Positions 31,861 to 45,990 of a stretch of DNA of 64,000 nt are shown here, piece after piece. Source of the DNA: Pterois miles. Its lineage: Eukaryota; Chordata; Actinopteri; Perciformes; Scorpaenidae. The stretch lies in the NCBI GenBank assembly GCA_947000775.1, contig CAMQGK010000567.1:4035001-4099000 (forward strand), read 5' to 3'. The notes beneath the pieces were generated by a model. The model was given only the letters and a program-made list of their open reading frames with translations. It did not search any database and was not told the origin of the DNA. The translations under genes were made by a program, and so were the position numbers. The stretch's first letter is position 1. Each line of letters begins with the position of its first letter.

Positions 31861-33103
31861 TAGCTAGTTGTCTTCTGTACTGCTTAACTTTAGTATTCTC
31901 TGCTCTCTTGCTAACATTGTAGTTTTCACGTGTTTAGCAGTTCCAGCTGACTTAATATATTGATATATTTCCTTTATTACAATCATAATTTCTGTTTTTT
32001 TTTTTCTCCCATATTTGTTTAACATGAAACTGCAGAAGGTAGTAGAGTAAATTAGCAGTGGCATTGTTTTTCTCTTAACAGTCAAACAGTAAAATAAGTT
32101 TAACTACAAAGCATTAAATGACTATATATACATACAACATATTACAGTAATCCATGATGGCTGGCAGCAGCACTGTGCTCTGAACTACCAGCATATCCAG
32201 CTGCTGCAAGGAAGCCAATTCAATCAGTTGTCCACTGAGGAAGCAGGTGCTACTCCATTGTGCTGTCAGGCTATATTATTCAGCCCTGCCATGCAAACCT
32301 GACTGTTGTTGCCACAATGCAAAAACACTGAGCTCTGCCGGGGCTCCTTTAAACATAAGATTATTTAATGCTTTAATTGCACAAAGTGGAAAGATAAATA
32401 ATGCACTAAGTACTTTACCAAACAAGCTAAACTAATTCTGAATGCAGTGACAATGCTTCAGCAGCTCTAAACGAAGGGGAACAGGAAATCTGCAGAGCTT
32501 GAATAACACTTTGCAGTTAGATCTGATGGAAGTTGTGCAACAGAGGCTTGTTTCTCCACTACAGAGTGAGTATATGAAATGATGAAAATATGTGAGATGG
32601 CTCCTGTGTTCAGCCTGAGACATGCTTGTGGGAATTGATACATGGAGCGGGATGTAAACACGTCGGAGCATGAAAAGTTTAAAAAGACTAAAAATGAAAG
32701 ATTAAAAGATGTAAGTCTTACCTAGCTACTGCAGTTATCAGTGTCCTAGATCATCCCAGATCAGATCACAGCTGAGACACAGCAGCAGTGGAGGGAAACC
32801 ATACGGAGACCACATCCTCCTGGGTTGGTGCTTTTCAAAAATAGACCCTCGGACTGCAGAGTCAGAGAGCATGTGCTGCAAAACAGGAACTGAATGAGTC
32901 TTTAGGCCGAGGGGGTTTACACAGGCTACTGTAAGCCAATCTATTAAAGTGGTAGGAGGAGTCTTTACAGGACAGACCTCAGACCTGTTTCTAGTTCCTG
33001 AACATAACTGGGCTCACAGAGATCTAGTCTACATTATGTTTCATATAAGACTCTAGTTATTTTTAATGAGACAATACAGTATGTCCATAATTTAGGCTGG
33101 TAC
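31861..33103. other. Intergenic upstream of pik3r5
   Basis: No gene. Short frames at 32247-32671 lack family resemblance. A possible splice donor for a pik3r5 5' UTR exon is at 32722 (minus, GTAGCTAG/GTAAGACT). Confidence 0.35.
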
Positions 33104-33930
33104 CAGGGATGAACCGATCTGACATTTTCGACATTTAGCGATCCCTGGATTTTGGGTATATGATACCGAATACTGAATTGATACCAGAGTTGAATTAATC
33201 AGCTGTGACTGTGACTGGGATCAGTTATGTGTAAGCCAACATCGGGCTGGACTTAAACATTAATTTACTAACTTTTTAGATTGGTCAAAACTTAAACAAC
33301 AATTCAATTTCCAGTATATACTGAATATAGTGTTTAAACATGAAATTAAACTGACTAGATTAGCCTCATTGTCACTGATATGTGACCCAGCTATTTGAGT
33401 CTATATCTGATATGGTATCGGTACTGGTGATCACCTTTCCTTACACATAAAAACTATTTATTATCATAAGCCTAATATTATCTAGGGGTATCTATGTTTA
33501 TAGTGAGCTGCTGTTTAGGGCACATTCATGAGTCTGTTCCAAAGTCAAATCATCTCCCATTGATCTCTGATGTTTGTCACCACTGATGGCCACAACTGGC
33601 AAATCGGTAAATGTGTAAATGCAAAGTGAGACTTTGTTTTTTTTAGGGTTGTCTCTAATATCGTTTTTTTGGGCTTCGAAGCTTCGACGAGAAACATTCG
33701 AAGGTATTTGGAGCTTTGCGGTTTAGCACAGCATGCTCCATCTTCAACAGTGATATCTGAGAATAATAATGCATGTTGGACATGAATAATGTGGTGGGAT
33801 TATTCCTTATTTCATCAGCTGTTTGGGAATGTATACTTTTTTATTGTATACTTAAAAATACCCAACAACAACAAAGCATTCGAATACTAATTTGGAGGTC
33901 GAGTACCACGTCAACGGTCAAAGCTTTGAA
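33104..33930. repeat. Two short element fragments
   Basis: 33104-33440 carries 'gggatgaaccgatctgacat' and 'gatatggtatcggtactgg', a degenerate element related to fragments at 23393 and 25848. 33640-33930 carries 'cttcgaagcttcgacgagaa' and ends near 'caaagctttgaagcactgag', probably another small inverted-repeat element. Confidence 0.5.
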
Positions 33931-34854
33931 GCACTGAGTCAGCCGTCGTACTTTCACAGGACAAAGTGCTTTTGTTGCCATCCGCTGTCATGAGATATCT
34001 TTTCATCCATGTATTTTAATTAAAATTTGTAAATGTCCTACCCTTTCATTTAAAGCTCTCATGAAAGTTTGAAACTAGTTTTATATATATAAAAAAAATC
34101 CTGGGAGATGTATACAGTAAAATTAATAATGACTGTCTTTCCCCTTGTTCAGATGGGCAGTTTGCCTCAAAATATTAGGATACATATACAATGTGTTTGC
34201 ACAACAAATTTACTTCCAAATTATGCAGAAATGTGCTGCAAAATTACAAATAAAAAAATAATTTGTGAGGCAGATGTCATGTGTTAAAGGCCAGTTAATG
34301 AAGCTATAAATAAACGTGTTACTAATTTTTTTAATCTTGAAATTGGGACAAATTAATCTTTCAACATGTAGTTCTGATGACCTACCAGAAGATGTCGCCG
34401 CTCCCTCTCGCTGCGCAGAGACGCTCATAAGGCTCCGACTCCTCTCCTCTGAATGAGTGGACCCCCTTTTCTCCTATTATAACAGAGAGGGAATGGGACA
34501 GGCAGAGATAGAGGTGGGTAGAGGTGTGACTGAGAGGACAGGCAGAGGCAGAGGGAGACTCAGAGCCAGCTGGGCTTTTGCCATATCTTATTTTTATTTA
34601 GGAATCCCAAAAGCTGAAGTGCTATAGCGGTTAGTTTTGTCGTGCGTAAACGGGATAGGTCGCTCTCCAAATTCCTAGGAGTTGTGCTTCACTTTAAGAC
34701 TGAGCAGTTTATCTGGAGGTAGTGTCCTGGGATTCTTTGCCTCGTAAGAATATTTCATTCACATTTAGTGTGGTTTCCATCTCTCTCACATCATTTACTG
34801 TAATTGTTTTGTCTTGAATTAATTTGGATTATTTCCGTGTCCTTTACATTTCAG
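33931..34854 (+). promoter_or_regulatory. ntn1: Upstream region of ntn1
   Basis: Between pik3r5 and the netrin coding exon. A G-rich stretch at 34480-34570 (repeated gacaggcagag words) and a purine/pyrimidine shift near 34400 could belong to a promoter or a non-coding first exon. A pyrimidine-rich run ending cctttacatttcag at 34841-34854 is a good acceptor, so a 5' UTR exon probably lies upstream, in or before this stretch. Confidence 0.4.
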
Positions 34855-34884
34855 CGCAAAAGTCCCTGCGGTGCTCGGATTACA

Positions 34885-35899
34885 ATGCAAAGAGTTTTGG
34901 AGGTTTGGGTCACCTTGGTGACAGTTTGCGCGCTGTCCGAGGGGGTCTTTGGAGGATACGGGCTGAGCATGTTCGCCGCGCAGTCTTCCCCTCCGGACCC
35001 GTGCTACGACGAGAACGGGAACCCTCGCAGATGCATCCCCGACTTCGTCAACTCCGCTTTTGGAAAGGACGTGCGCGTATCCACCACCTGCGGCAACCCC
35101 GCCGCCAGGTACTGCGTGGTAACCGAGAAGGGAGAGGAGAGGACGCGGGACTGTCACACGTGCGACGCCGGGGATCCCAAGAAGTCCCACCCGCCCGCGT
35201 ATTTAACGGACCTCAACAACCCGCACAATCTCACCTGCTGGCAGTCTGAAAACTACGTGCAGTACCCGCTGAACGTCACCCTCACCTTGTCGCTCGGTAA
35301 AAAGTTTGAGGTCACCTATGTGAGCCTGCAGTTCTGCTCACCCAGACCCGAGTCCATGGCGATCTATAAGTCCATGGACTACGGCAAATCGTGGGTGCCC
35401 TTCCAGTTTTATTCTACACAGTGCAAGAAAATGTACAACAGGCAGAATAAGGCGGTGATCACCAAGCAGAACGAGCAGGAAGCCATCTGCACGGACTCCC
35501 ACACGGACATGCACCCTCTGACAGGCGGACTCATCGCCTTCAGCACCCTGGACGGCCGGCCGTCGGCGCACGACTTCGACAACTCCCCGGTGCTGCAGGA
35601 CTGGGTGACGGCCACCGACATCAAGGTGATCTTCAGCCGGCTGCACACATTCGGAGACGAGAACGAGGACGACTCGGAGCTGGCCCGCGACTCCTACTTT
35701 TACGCCGTGTCGGACCTGCAGGTCGGAGGACGGTGCAAGTGCAACGGGCACGCTTCGAAGTGCGTCAAGGACAGAGAGGGGAATCTGGTGTGCGAGTGCA
35801 AACACAACACTGCGGGACCGGAGTGCGACAGGTGCAAACCGTTCCACTACGATCGACCCTGGCAGCGCGCCACGGCCCGGGAAGCCAACGAGTGTGTCG
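34885..35899 (+). CDS. ntn1: Netrin-1, first coding exon (laminin N-terminal domain)
   Basis: Secreted axon-guidance and survival cue that binds DCC, neogenin and UNC5 receptors. This exon encodes 338 residues plus one base and ends at a GTAAGA donor after ECV-G, the usual netrin-1 exon boundary. MQRVLEVWVTLVTVCALSEG is a signal peptide. Then comes the laminin VI domain: DPCYDENGNPRRCIPDFVNS, the CVVTEKGEE block, LTDLNNPHNLTCWQSENYVQ, FEVTYVSLQFCSPRPESMAI, and the netrin-conserved DENEDDSELARDSYFYAVSD. The first LE (EGF-like) repeat follows, with CKCNGHASKC and CDRCKPFHYDRPWQRATARE. The ATG at 34885 is chosen because it starts the signal peptide and lies 31 bases after a splice acceptor; the open frame above it is intronic. 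Which fish paralogue (ntn1a or ntn1b) cannot be told. The remaining exons are outside the window. Confidence 0.96.
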
Positions 35900-37981
35900 G
35901 TAAGACATCCCCCTCTTTTATGTCCTTCACTGTGGAATTATTTTAGCTCTGAAATCCGATTTTGAATAATTATGTTATTCAGTTCATGTAAAAAGTGTTA
36001 TTAAAAATAAGCAGAATCATAATTTCTACCGTTACGCACAATAATTACATACCAGCCTGGTGTTTATTCGTTAATTTCAATTATATATTTGCTTTTTTTT
36101 TCTTACTGGGAATGAAATACTGGTCCAACTGTTGTGTGAAAACATATATTGTTCTAAAGAAATGTTTGCACTAAAGGCACAGATTAATAGGTTGTGATCT
36201 GACTTTAAATTAGGGTCTAATAAATTTAATTGGGGCTAAATAAATCCTGGTTGAGGCCAAGAGAGAGGAGGCCTCAAACTGAAATCTCACGACCTGAACG
36301 GTAAAATAACCATCTGATTATTAAAATAAAAAAGACGGTTTAAATGAATTCAATATTTATACTTAATTAAATTAATTAATGTACTTATTTGAAAGCCAAC
36401 CTGTCTCCTTGCTGGTATTATTACAACTTTTGATATGCCAAAACAAAACAAACTACACAGAAACATGAAGATACATTTACATAAAATACACTATTTAAAC
36501 GCAAGTAGTTTCAGTAGAAATTAGGCATCAATAAACTGCAAATCGTGACTCTGTTTTATAAGAAATTCATATTACATTCCTCATTTTAAAGAAGCAGATG
36601 CGCACAGTTTAGCTGACTTGTTCAAACTAAGGGTAGAGCCATATTTCCTTTATGCCAGTTTAAAGTAAGCAAATTTAAGTGTTGTTTTCCCAGTACCAGA
36701 GGCTATGTTTTGTTCAGAAGCCTAACAAATGTGTGTTGACCCCTGATTTTTTATCAGAAGAAAAGAAAGGACAGGAAGTCATTTCAGCAAACACAGTGCG
36801 CCTTTCCGAATGCGTAATTGCGCTTTGACCCGTGTTTCCGACTGTAGTAGCGCCTTTAATAGGAAGGAAACATTGCAGCTGCGGAGATAGACTGCAGGGG
36901 CGTGTTGTGTTTCCATGAGCAGGTGCTTTTACAGATTGGATGGGCGATTAAGGCGGTTTTATTGACATTTTTGGCACGTAGAGTATAAACTGCCAGTTTA
37001 GAGCCAGTAAACTATTCAGAGAGGAGGACAAAGCGCGAGGTAATTTGAAGCCTGATCTGAGTTTTTTATTCCAGCAGCACCGAGCGAGTGTATTTGCTGT
37101 GATGCTTATTCTCAACAGAGCAGAGAGGGGGGCTTATATCAACAGCTCAAACCCTCCTGAGCTGAACCAAACCTGGAAAAGTAACAAGTTCCGACAGTGC
37201 CATGGTTTGCTTAACCAAACGGAACAAGTGAACAAGTTGTTCCCCTTGGCCTCCGCCTTTTGCCTCTGCAAAGCCAGCATCTCAGTGTATTTTACTAAAA
37301 CAAAAGGTTGTCACTCGTGGCATCCATCTCGCTGTCAGTGGGAGGCCCCTCTTTTAGCATCAGGGCTTTTTTGTGTCATCAGATAAAACCGCAGAAAAGC
37401 CAGACTGAGCATGTCTTCCAAAGAGGAAATAATAAGGGCGGCCTGTCACCTATAAGCATGAAAGAGGAAGACCCAGGGCCACGGGAGGGGTCGTTTCCAT
37501 TGAGCAGGGGGTCCATACGGTCTGGCAGTGGGGGCGCAGGGTGGTTGGTGCTCATGATCTGTCTCGGTTTCTCCTCTTTGCTGCAGGACATTCACTTATT
37601 GAGAGAGGAGTGAGAAATAGAGGAGTGGTTGTTGGAGAGTAGTTGGTTTCACTCGCAGGCATCAAGGAAGTAAGACTAAGTCAGTTTCCCATGACTTTGC
37701 ATGCAGGGTTGTCAAAAAGCGTTTATGTTGGCAGCAGCAGCTTTCACATTCCTATCAGCTGGAGTTGTATTACAAATTTGTCCATGAAATTTGTTCAGGG
37801 CGAGGGCCAGAGGGGTGATGGCCAGAGGTGGCATGGGCCTCCCCTCAGAAGCTGGTGCTTCACCCACCAGAGACAGAAGGTGCTGGTTAGTAGGCTTGTT
37901 AGTATCGCAGATGGACGGAGCCCCGGAACCAGAACCTCTGTATTATAACTGTGACTTTTAAAGATCCCTGTTGGAAAGTCA
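35900..37981. other. Netrin intron, proximal unique DNA
   Basis: Low-repeat sequence. The region 36770-37620 is richer in GC, with no recognisable coding potential: the frames at 37045-37613 show no family motif. It could hold regulatory DNA. Confidence 0.4.
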
Positions 37982-39717
<1,736 letters not shown>

Positions 39718-40839
39718 GCTACATGGGGATCAGGATGCAAATGCTGTCTATTTGGCCCTTCAAAAGCTCCTAAATCCATCCCTGCATAAAATGAAAATCT
39801 TTCCATTTATTAAATACATTAATGCACGATAATGTCCGACCACAAACGTTTCTGTGGAGGAATGAATGAGGCTGAGAAACACATGTGGTGACGCATCGGG
39901 CTCTGCCGTCCCGGGCAGCTGCTTCATATTCTCGCCATGTTCGGCGTAGCGCTGACCCCTGACAGTCAGGCCCTCCTCCGGCCTGACTGATGGGCTGTGA
40001 AGGGAACTGTGGGAAACTCCTACTTGCCAAGTGGGTTTTGAGGCAAGTTGAAAATGGTCGCCTTGGTCACTCATACGTGTAATTTTGCACATTTGCTCAA
40101 CTTCAACGTTGTTTTTGCTGTCGCCGTGCCACGCGATGTTCTGTTATATGACGGCTGAGAGTCAGCTGGAGGTTCAGTCAGTCTCGTTTCTTTACACTTC
40201 TGATGTGCTTTCAGAGTAAACTCTCACCGTCACGTCTGTTCTTACGGTTGGCAGGCGCTTATCTGGCTTTAGATGTACTCAATATCAATTTGATCCTGTG
40301 TTGTGGGATAGATATCTGTGAATTGATCACAAAGTCAGTTACTATCTGTAGAGAGCATTTTGTTTTCTGCTCAAAGAGTTTTTATTAAACCTACTCAGAA
40401 ATCTTCATGAGGAAGCGCCGACATGATTGACACCCACAAGGTAGCTGAATTAGGACATGATTATATCAACTTGCTCTGCTCCTAGTCTGTGCAGCACAAA
40501 CTGATAATACGCTCTCCAACAGCTCTAACAATACAGAGTATGTATGTTAAAATCAATTTTATAACTACCTTTATGCCGTGTAACGGACCTGCAGTGGCTC
40601 CCAGCCTTGTTGTTGTCAGATATAAGCCCCACAGATGAACTCAAGCACCCCTATCGTCATCTTCCAAACGTGTTCGTTTCAGTTTCAAAATGCTCTCAAA
40701 CTGGATGTTTGTTCAATATATACAAGTGGATGTTACAATAATGGTGCCATACAACTGAACTGTCAGTGTTAACGTTGGTTTTGTCAAGTTTGCGGTTGTG
40801 CTACTACCTTTTGGACTGGTATAAACTGGACATTTTACC
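39718..40839. other. Netrin intron, unique DNA
   Basis: No repeat or gene recognised. The minus frames at 39760-40092 have no family resemblance. Confidence 0.4.
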
Positions 40840-42265
40840 CGTATTTCAACTATTTATCCATTAGGCTACTTTTAGTGATGTTTTAGCCATTTTCTGGTTA
40901 CTTTTAGAGTAGTAGTATTTCAGCTATTTATCTGTTTGCTTTTCGCTAACTCATTCAAACATTTATCCATTTTTTTCAACCATTTATCTGTTAGTTTTAA
41001 CAATTTTTAATCATTTATCCGTACTTTTAGTTAACTATTATCACCATTTTCCCATTGCTTTTAGCTAAATATTTCAACCATTTATCCATTATTTTAGCTA
41101 AATATTTCAACCATTTATCCATTACTTTTAGCTAGCTATTTTTAACCATTTATCCATTATTTTAGCTAAATATTTCAACCATTTATCCATTACTTTTAGC
41201 TAGCTATTTTTAACCATTTATCCATTATTTTAACTAAATATTTCAACCATTTATCCTATTATTTTAGCTAAATATTTCAACCATTTATCCATTACTTTTA
41301 GCTAGCTATTTTTAACCATTTATCCATTATTTTAACTAAATATTTCAACCATTTATCCATTACTTTTAGCTAGCTATTTTTAACCATTTATCCATTATTT
41401 TAACTAAATATTTCAACCATTTATCCATTACTTTTAGCTAGCTATTTTTAACCATTTATCCGTACTTTTAGTTAACTATTATCACCATTTTCCCATTGTT
41501 TTAGCTAAATATTTACCATTTTCCATTTTTTGCTAAATATTTACATTTTCATTCTTTTGCTGTTTTTTGCATTTTCCATTTTTTAGCTAAATATTTCACC
41601 ATTTTCCATTCTTTTGCTGCTATTTTTAACCATTTTCCATTATTTTAGCTAAATATTTCAACCATTTATCCATTACTTTTAGCTAAATATTTCAACCATT
41701 TATCCATTATTTTAGCTAAATATTTCAACCATTTATCCATTACTTTTAGCTAACTATTTTTAACGATTTATCAATTATTTAGCTAAATATTTCAACCATT
41801 TATCCATTACTTTTAGCTAGCTATTTTTAACCATTTATCCATTATTTTAGCTAAATATTTCAACCATTTATCCGTTACTTTTAGCTAGCTATTTCTAACC
41901 ATTTATCCATTACTTTTAACTATTTTAACAATTTTCGTAATATTTTAGCTAAATATTTCAACCATTAACCGTTAATTTTAGCTAGCTTTTTTTTTTTTTT
42001 TAACCATTTAGCCATTATTTTAACTAACTACTTCAACCATTTTACCATTATTTTTAGCTAAGTGTTTCAACCATCTGTCTGTTACGGTTAGCTAACCATT
42101 TTAACCTTTTATTCATTACTTTTAGCTAACTCTTTTAACCATTTATTAATTACTTTTAATTAACGATTTTAACCCGTTATTCATTACTTTTGGCTAACTA
42201 ATTTAACCATTTATCTGTTACTTTTAGCGAAGTATTTCAACCATTTATCAATTACTTTTACGGTT
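40840..42265. repeat. Minisatellite, 34-35-base units in alternating pairs
   Basis: Two unit types alternate: one with 'ttagctaaatatttcaacc' and one with 'ttagctagctatttttaacc', each followed by 'atttatccatta'. Together they make a dimer of about 69 bases, clearest at 41090-41470 and 41640-41920. The word tatccattactttagctagc links it to the array at 30655. Confidence 0.95.
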
Positions 42266-45200
42266 CAGACTAATCTGCTCATTGCTAACTAGTTTGCACA
42301 GACTCTCAGTCATGGTGTTCAGGTGTTACAGCTGTTTTTTAATCAATGTATGCTATATATTATATGTATTGATTAATCAAATTGTGATTTCAGTTTTTTA
42401 AAACCAATTGAGCTACTCAACAATCTGACCCCTTGGTTGGGAGTCCCTGGTCTAGACACATCGGTTAAGAGTGCTTTGAGACAACAGCATCTTAGTCTTT
42501 GAACTACAAGCCACTAGCATGACAGCAGCTCAGAGACAGGCAGAGAGAAAGGAAACACTGGAGGAAACCAGACCTTTACAGTACGAGGACACCACATTTA
42601 CCACAGTCTGTCTTACAGAACCGCTCCACGTCTAACCTCACATGTCCTGCTTAGTTTACAATTAAGCCACAGCGATTTTAATGACAAGATGTTCAGGGAT
42701 GCAGGCTAGCAGCATCTCTGTGCTGGACCGGTCATTGTTGGACCACTGATGCTGTTTCTGCTGACTGTGAATGTGGGTTGCCAGGTTGGACCAGACCAGA
42801 CCTGCTCACCATCTGGGTCTCATTTCAGCTCCATGTGACGGGAGAGAAGAATTTCTGTAAAGCATGACGTCATAGATATTGTTCAGTCCCACTCGCTATT
42901 TTGGTTTCCTTCATTCTCCGTCCTCCTCCTTCCTCCTGTTCCTCCTCCTCCCTTTCCCCCCGTCTTTCTCTGGCCCGTCATTGTGTGCCAACGCCAGCGG
43001 ACAGTCAGCCATTTCCATTTAATTTGTAAGCTGAGACATATTTGAGGGTTTTGATTTTTCACATGAAGTGAGTCAACAATAGCCAGAGGACACGGCTATT
43101 TCTGCGGTTGTTTTTGTTTTGTTGACTTCTGTTTTGATGGGTTTCATGTTTAAATACATTTGCTTAACATACTGCACACTGGAATAATGAAAACAGGCTG
43201 CGGTGCGTTTGCAAAGCTGAGACACTTACTGTCAAGGAGTTCACCTCGCTGTCATACTGAAGCACCCACGAGCAAGGCACTGAGTCCTCATCATGTCCAC
43301 GGGCTCTGACCTTTGACCTCGCTCTGGTAGGCAAGAAGAAATTTATCTTAAGGGGGTGAATTTATTAAGCATGACAAACTCAAATTCATGGCATCCAGTA
43401 GTAAACATTTTAAGAGGACTTTGGAAGAAAAAAATCATGTCTGAAAATTACTGTGCATTTTACTGAAGACACAAAAAGGAAAACAAATAAATGCGATCGT
43501 AAGCATCTTGCTTTTGTTGTGGGTTGTTTGTTGGATCCTCATTAGTGATTACAGTCATTTCCCCGGGGTCCATAGCAACCTTAACAATATTATAACCTTC
43601 AGATGTGCTGTGTAAATAGTTTGAATAAGACAAAGACCTGAACACAATTTGTATATCGTCTAGATTACAGGGAAATAATAGTTGAATAATAGATATTAGG
43701 TGGAAATACGAACACAAAATCTAGAGTGGTTAACAGGAAACAGGTGTGTTGCAGGTTTGAGGATGTTCGGGAACGTTTCGGCTTTACAGCAGCATGAAAG
43801 TCCCATCAGGAGCAGAGTGCCAGTTAGATGGACGGACGAGTCTCAGTCATCTAGAACATGTCAAAGCTTGAGTACAGCTCGGGGGCACCGGGGAGGAAAA
43901 TTCACATGGTTTGACCGATGGGGGCTCAGAGAAAGTAATTGCAGGTGGTGGCGGGGACCCTGAAGCAACAATATATTAAACCAATCAGTTTCAATCAGCA
44001 AAAAACAAATATAACGCAGACTCACATGTCTCATGGACATGAAGAGAGTACATAACAATATCAGCGCAACCGAAACTGTCAGGATTTGCACGACAGCAAC
44101 AGAAAACTGGACGGACTGTGTGGAAACTGTGACAGGGAACGTCGTAAATCGCTGGGATTTGAGGAAAACTTTGTTGTTACTCAACAATTCTGCAAATCAG
44201 TCACAGTCCGTGTGTGTGTGATATATTAGCACGAAGCTGAGCTCTCTGTTAAAGTTCATGTTCGCAAAGAGGAACTGAAATGTGTCAGAAAGTGGATTTC
44301 GTTTTGTTTTTATAATGGTCGCCTCGCATGTTTCAGCCAATGAACTCCAAACACTGTCCATTTTCACAGCATACAGAATGTTTAGATATTCAACGTGTCC
44401 TCATACAGCAGCTCGTATGATATCGTACTCAAAGTTATCCATCATTTCTTGTCCGTTCTTTGAATAATGTCCAGCAACGTGTCAATTTACGCATGTTACA
44501 GGCATACAGTCTTTTCAAAATAAACTTCAGTCTTCACAGGAAACAACTTATTTAGTTTAAGGAAACACAACTTCATAGTAAGGTTTAGGAAAAGATAGTG
44601 GTTTGGGTTACAATAACTACAGAAGTGGCATTATGTGACAAATAAATCATCGCTGACTTCTAGTTTCACATGCTTTATTTGCCCACCAATCACCCCCCCC
44701 CCCCCCCCACAGTATGTGCCGTTTGTCGCTGTTTATACTTCCTTATTTAAATATGCATGGATTTCACAGGATATATACAAGTTAAAGTGCATTACTTTTC
44801 ATAGGTATAGCTACAAATGGTGTATGAGAAGAGCCTGAAATATTTGAAATATTCATAAATTCATGCAATGTGTAGTCATTTTGGTGTCTAAGCTAGTGTA
44901 GCACTAACATAGTGTAGCTGTGCAGTGCCATCAACAGATCTTGCCACTTTTGGTGTTTTGGGAAGCTACAACAACTGAGATTTGAATCCAAAATATAACA
45001 AAGTTCACTTTGTTGTCTCATATCTTGACATATTTGGTTAAGAATTGTCCCATATGTTTCAGTAACTTGGCTTGGCAGTGCAATAGATGAAAAAAATGAC
45101 TTAGGGACTGTGGGAAAATTATTGGGGTGGGGAGGAGCTTAACCTTATGTTAAAAAAGCAACACCCTTCCCAGAGTTTTTATTATTTTCTTTGAACCGTC

Positions 45201-45483
45201 CCTTTGAATTACAAATCACTGAGTGCCACAGTCCAAACCACATTATCTAAATAAACAACAACAATTATACATAATTATACATAAACCAAATTAGCCAAAA
45301 ATAGTCAAATTTATGGCAAAATGGTGAATAAAAAGCTGGTGATAAAACTGATCTGGGCCCAACGTTTGATGCTGAACTTCATTTCTAAGCTAACTTATTA
45401 GGGCACCGTGTTTACGGCTCCCTTTTTAAAACTTTTGTCAAGGTGTGACGAATGCTAGTGGAGATAATGCTTCATAACAGTAG
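42266..45483. other. Netrin intron, unique DNA
   Basis: Mostly unique sequence. 42880-43080 has a pyrimidine-rich tract (cctcctccttcctcctgttc) followed by GC-richer non-repetitive sequence that could be a conserved element. A C run of about 16 lies at 44693-44709. No coding exon is seen. Confidence 0.4.
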
Positions 45484-45990
45484 TGTGTTTTTGTCACAAT
45501 CATAGACTGTATATAAGAAGTGGAAGTAGTCATCCTGTCGTCACCCTCTGGTTTGTGGACTACAGTTTTGAAGCCTCAGTTTCGGCACTTTGGCCGTTGC
45601 TATCTTGGTTTTTGGCAACCAGAAGTGTTCAGTAAGACATTTTAGGTGACCAAAATGTTAATATTAACATTCAGAAACTGAAAATATACTGTGTGGGGTA
45701 AAATTTTAAGACAATCACACAGACAGCTACGTGGTAGCGACCTGTCAATCACAAGGCAGCCCCACCCTAAATCATCCCCTGCTTTATAGTCTATTTGACT
45801 CTAAATGGGACCATAATTTACTAAATGAACATCATGCTGTATTAAAGAAGACTTGGAACTAACGTTTGAGACCATAAACTCATGTTTACAATGTTTACTG
45901 AGGTAATAAATCAAGTGAGAAGTAGGATCATTTTCTCATAGACTTCTATACAATCAGACTTTGCAACCAGAGGCCCCCTGCTGGATGTTA
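45484..45990. repeat. Dispersed 'agactgtatataagaagtgg' repeat
   Basis: The block 'catagactgtatataagaag ... tttgtggactacagttttgaagcc ... ctgtcaatcacaaggcagcc ... cagaggccccctgctggatg' is a familiar kind of abundant fish repeat. A related sequence in the opposite orientation lies at 63060-63400 ('gccccctggtggctggctgc', 'catgattgacagctgctgag'). Confidence 0.6.

Noticed and set aside
34804..34884. 27 extra residues upstream of the netrin start
   Set aside because: They lie mostly in an intron before a clear acceptor at 34854 and precede the signal-peptide methionine.
37045..37613. Open frames of 113 and 101 codons in the netrin intron
   Set aside because: No family motif, no splice context, composition like intron DNA.
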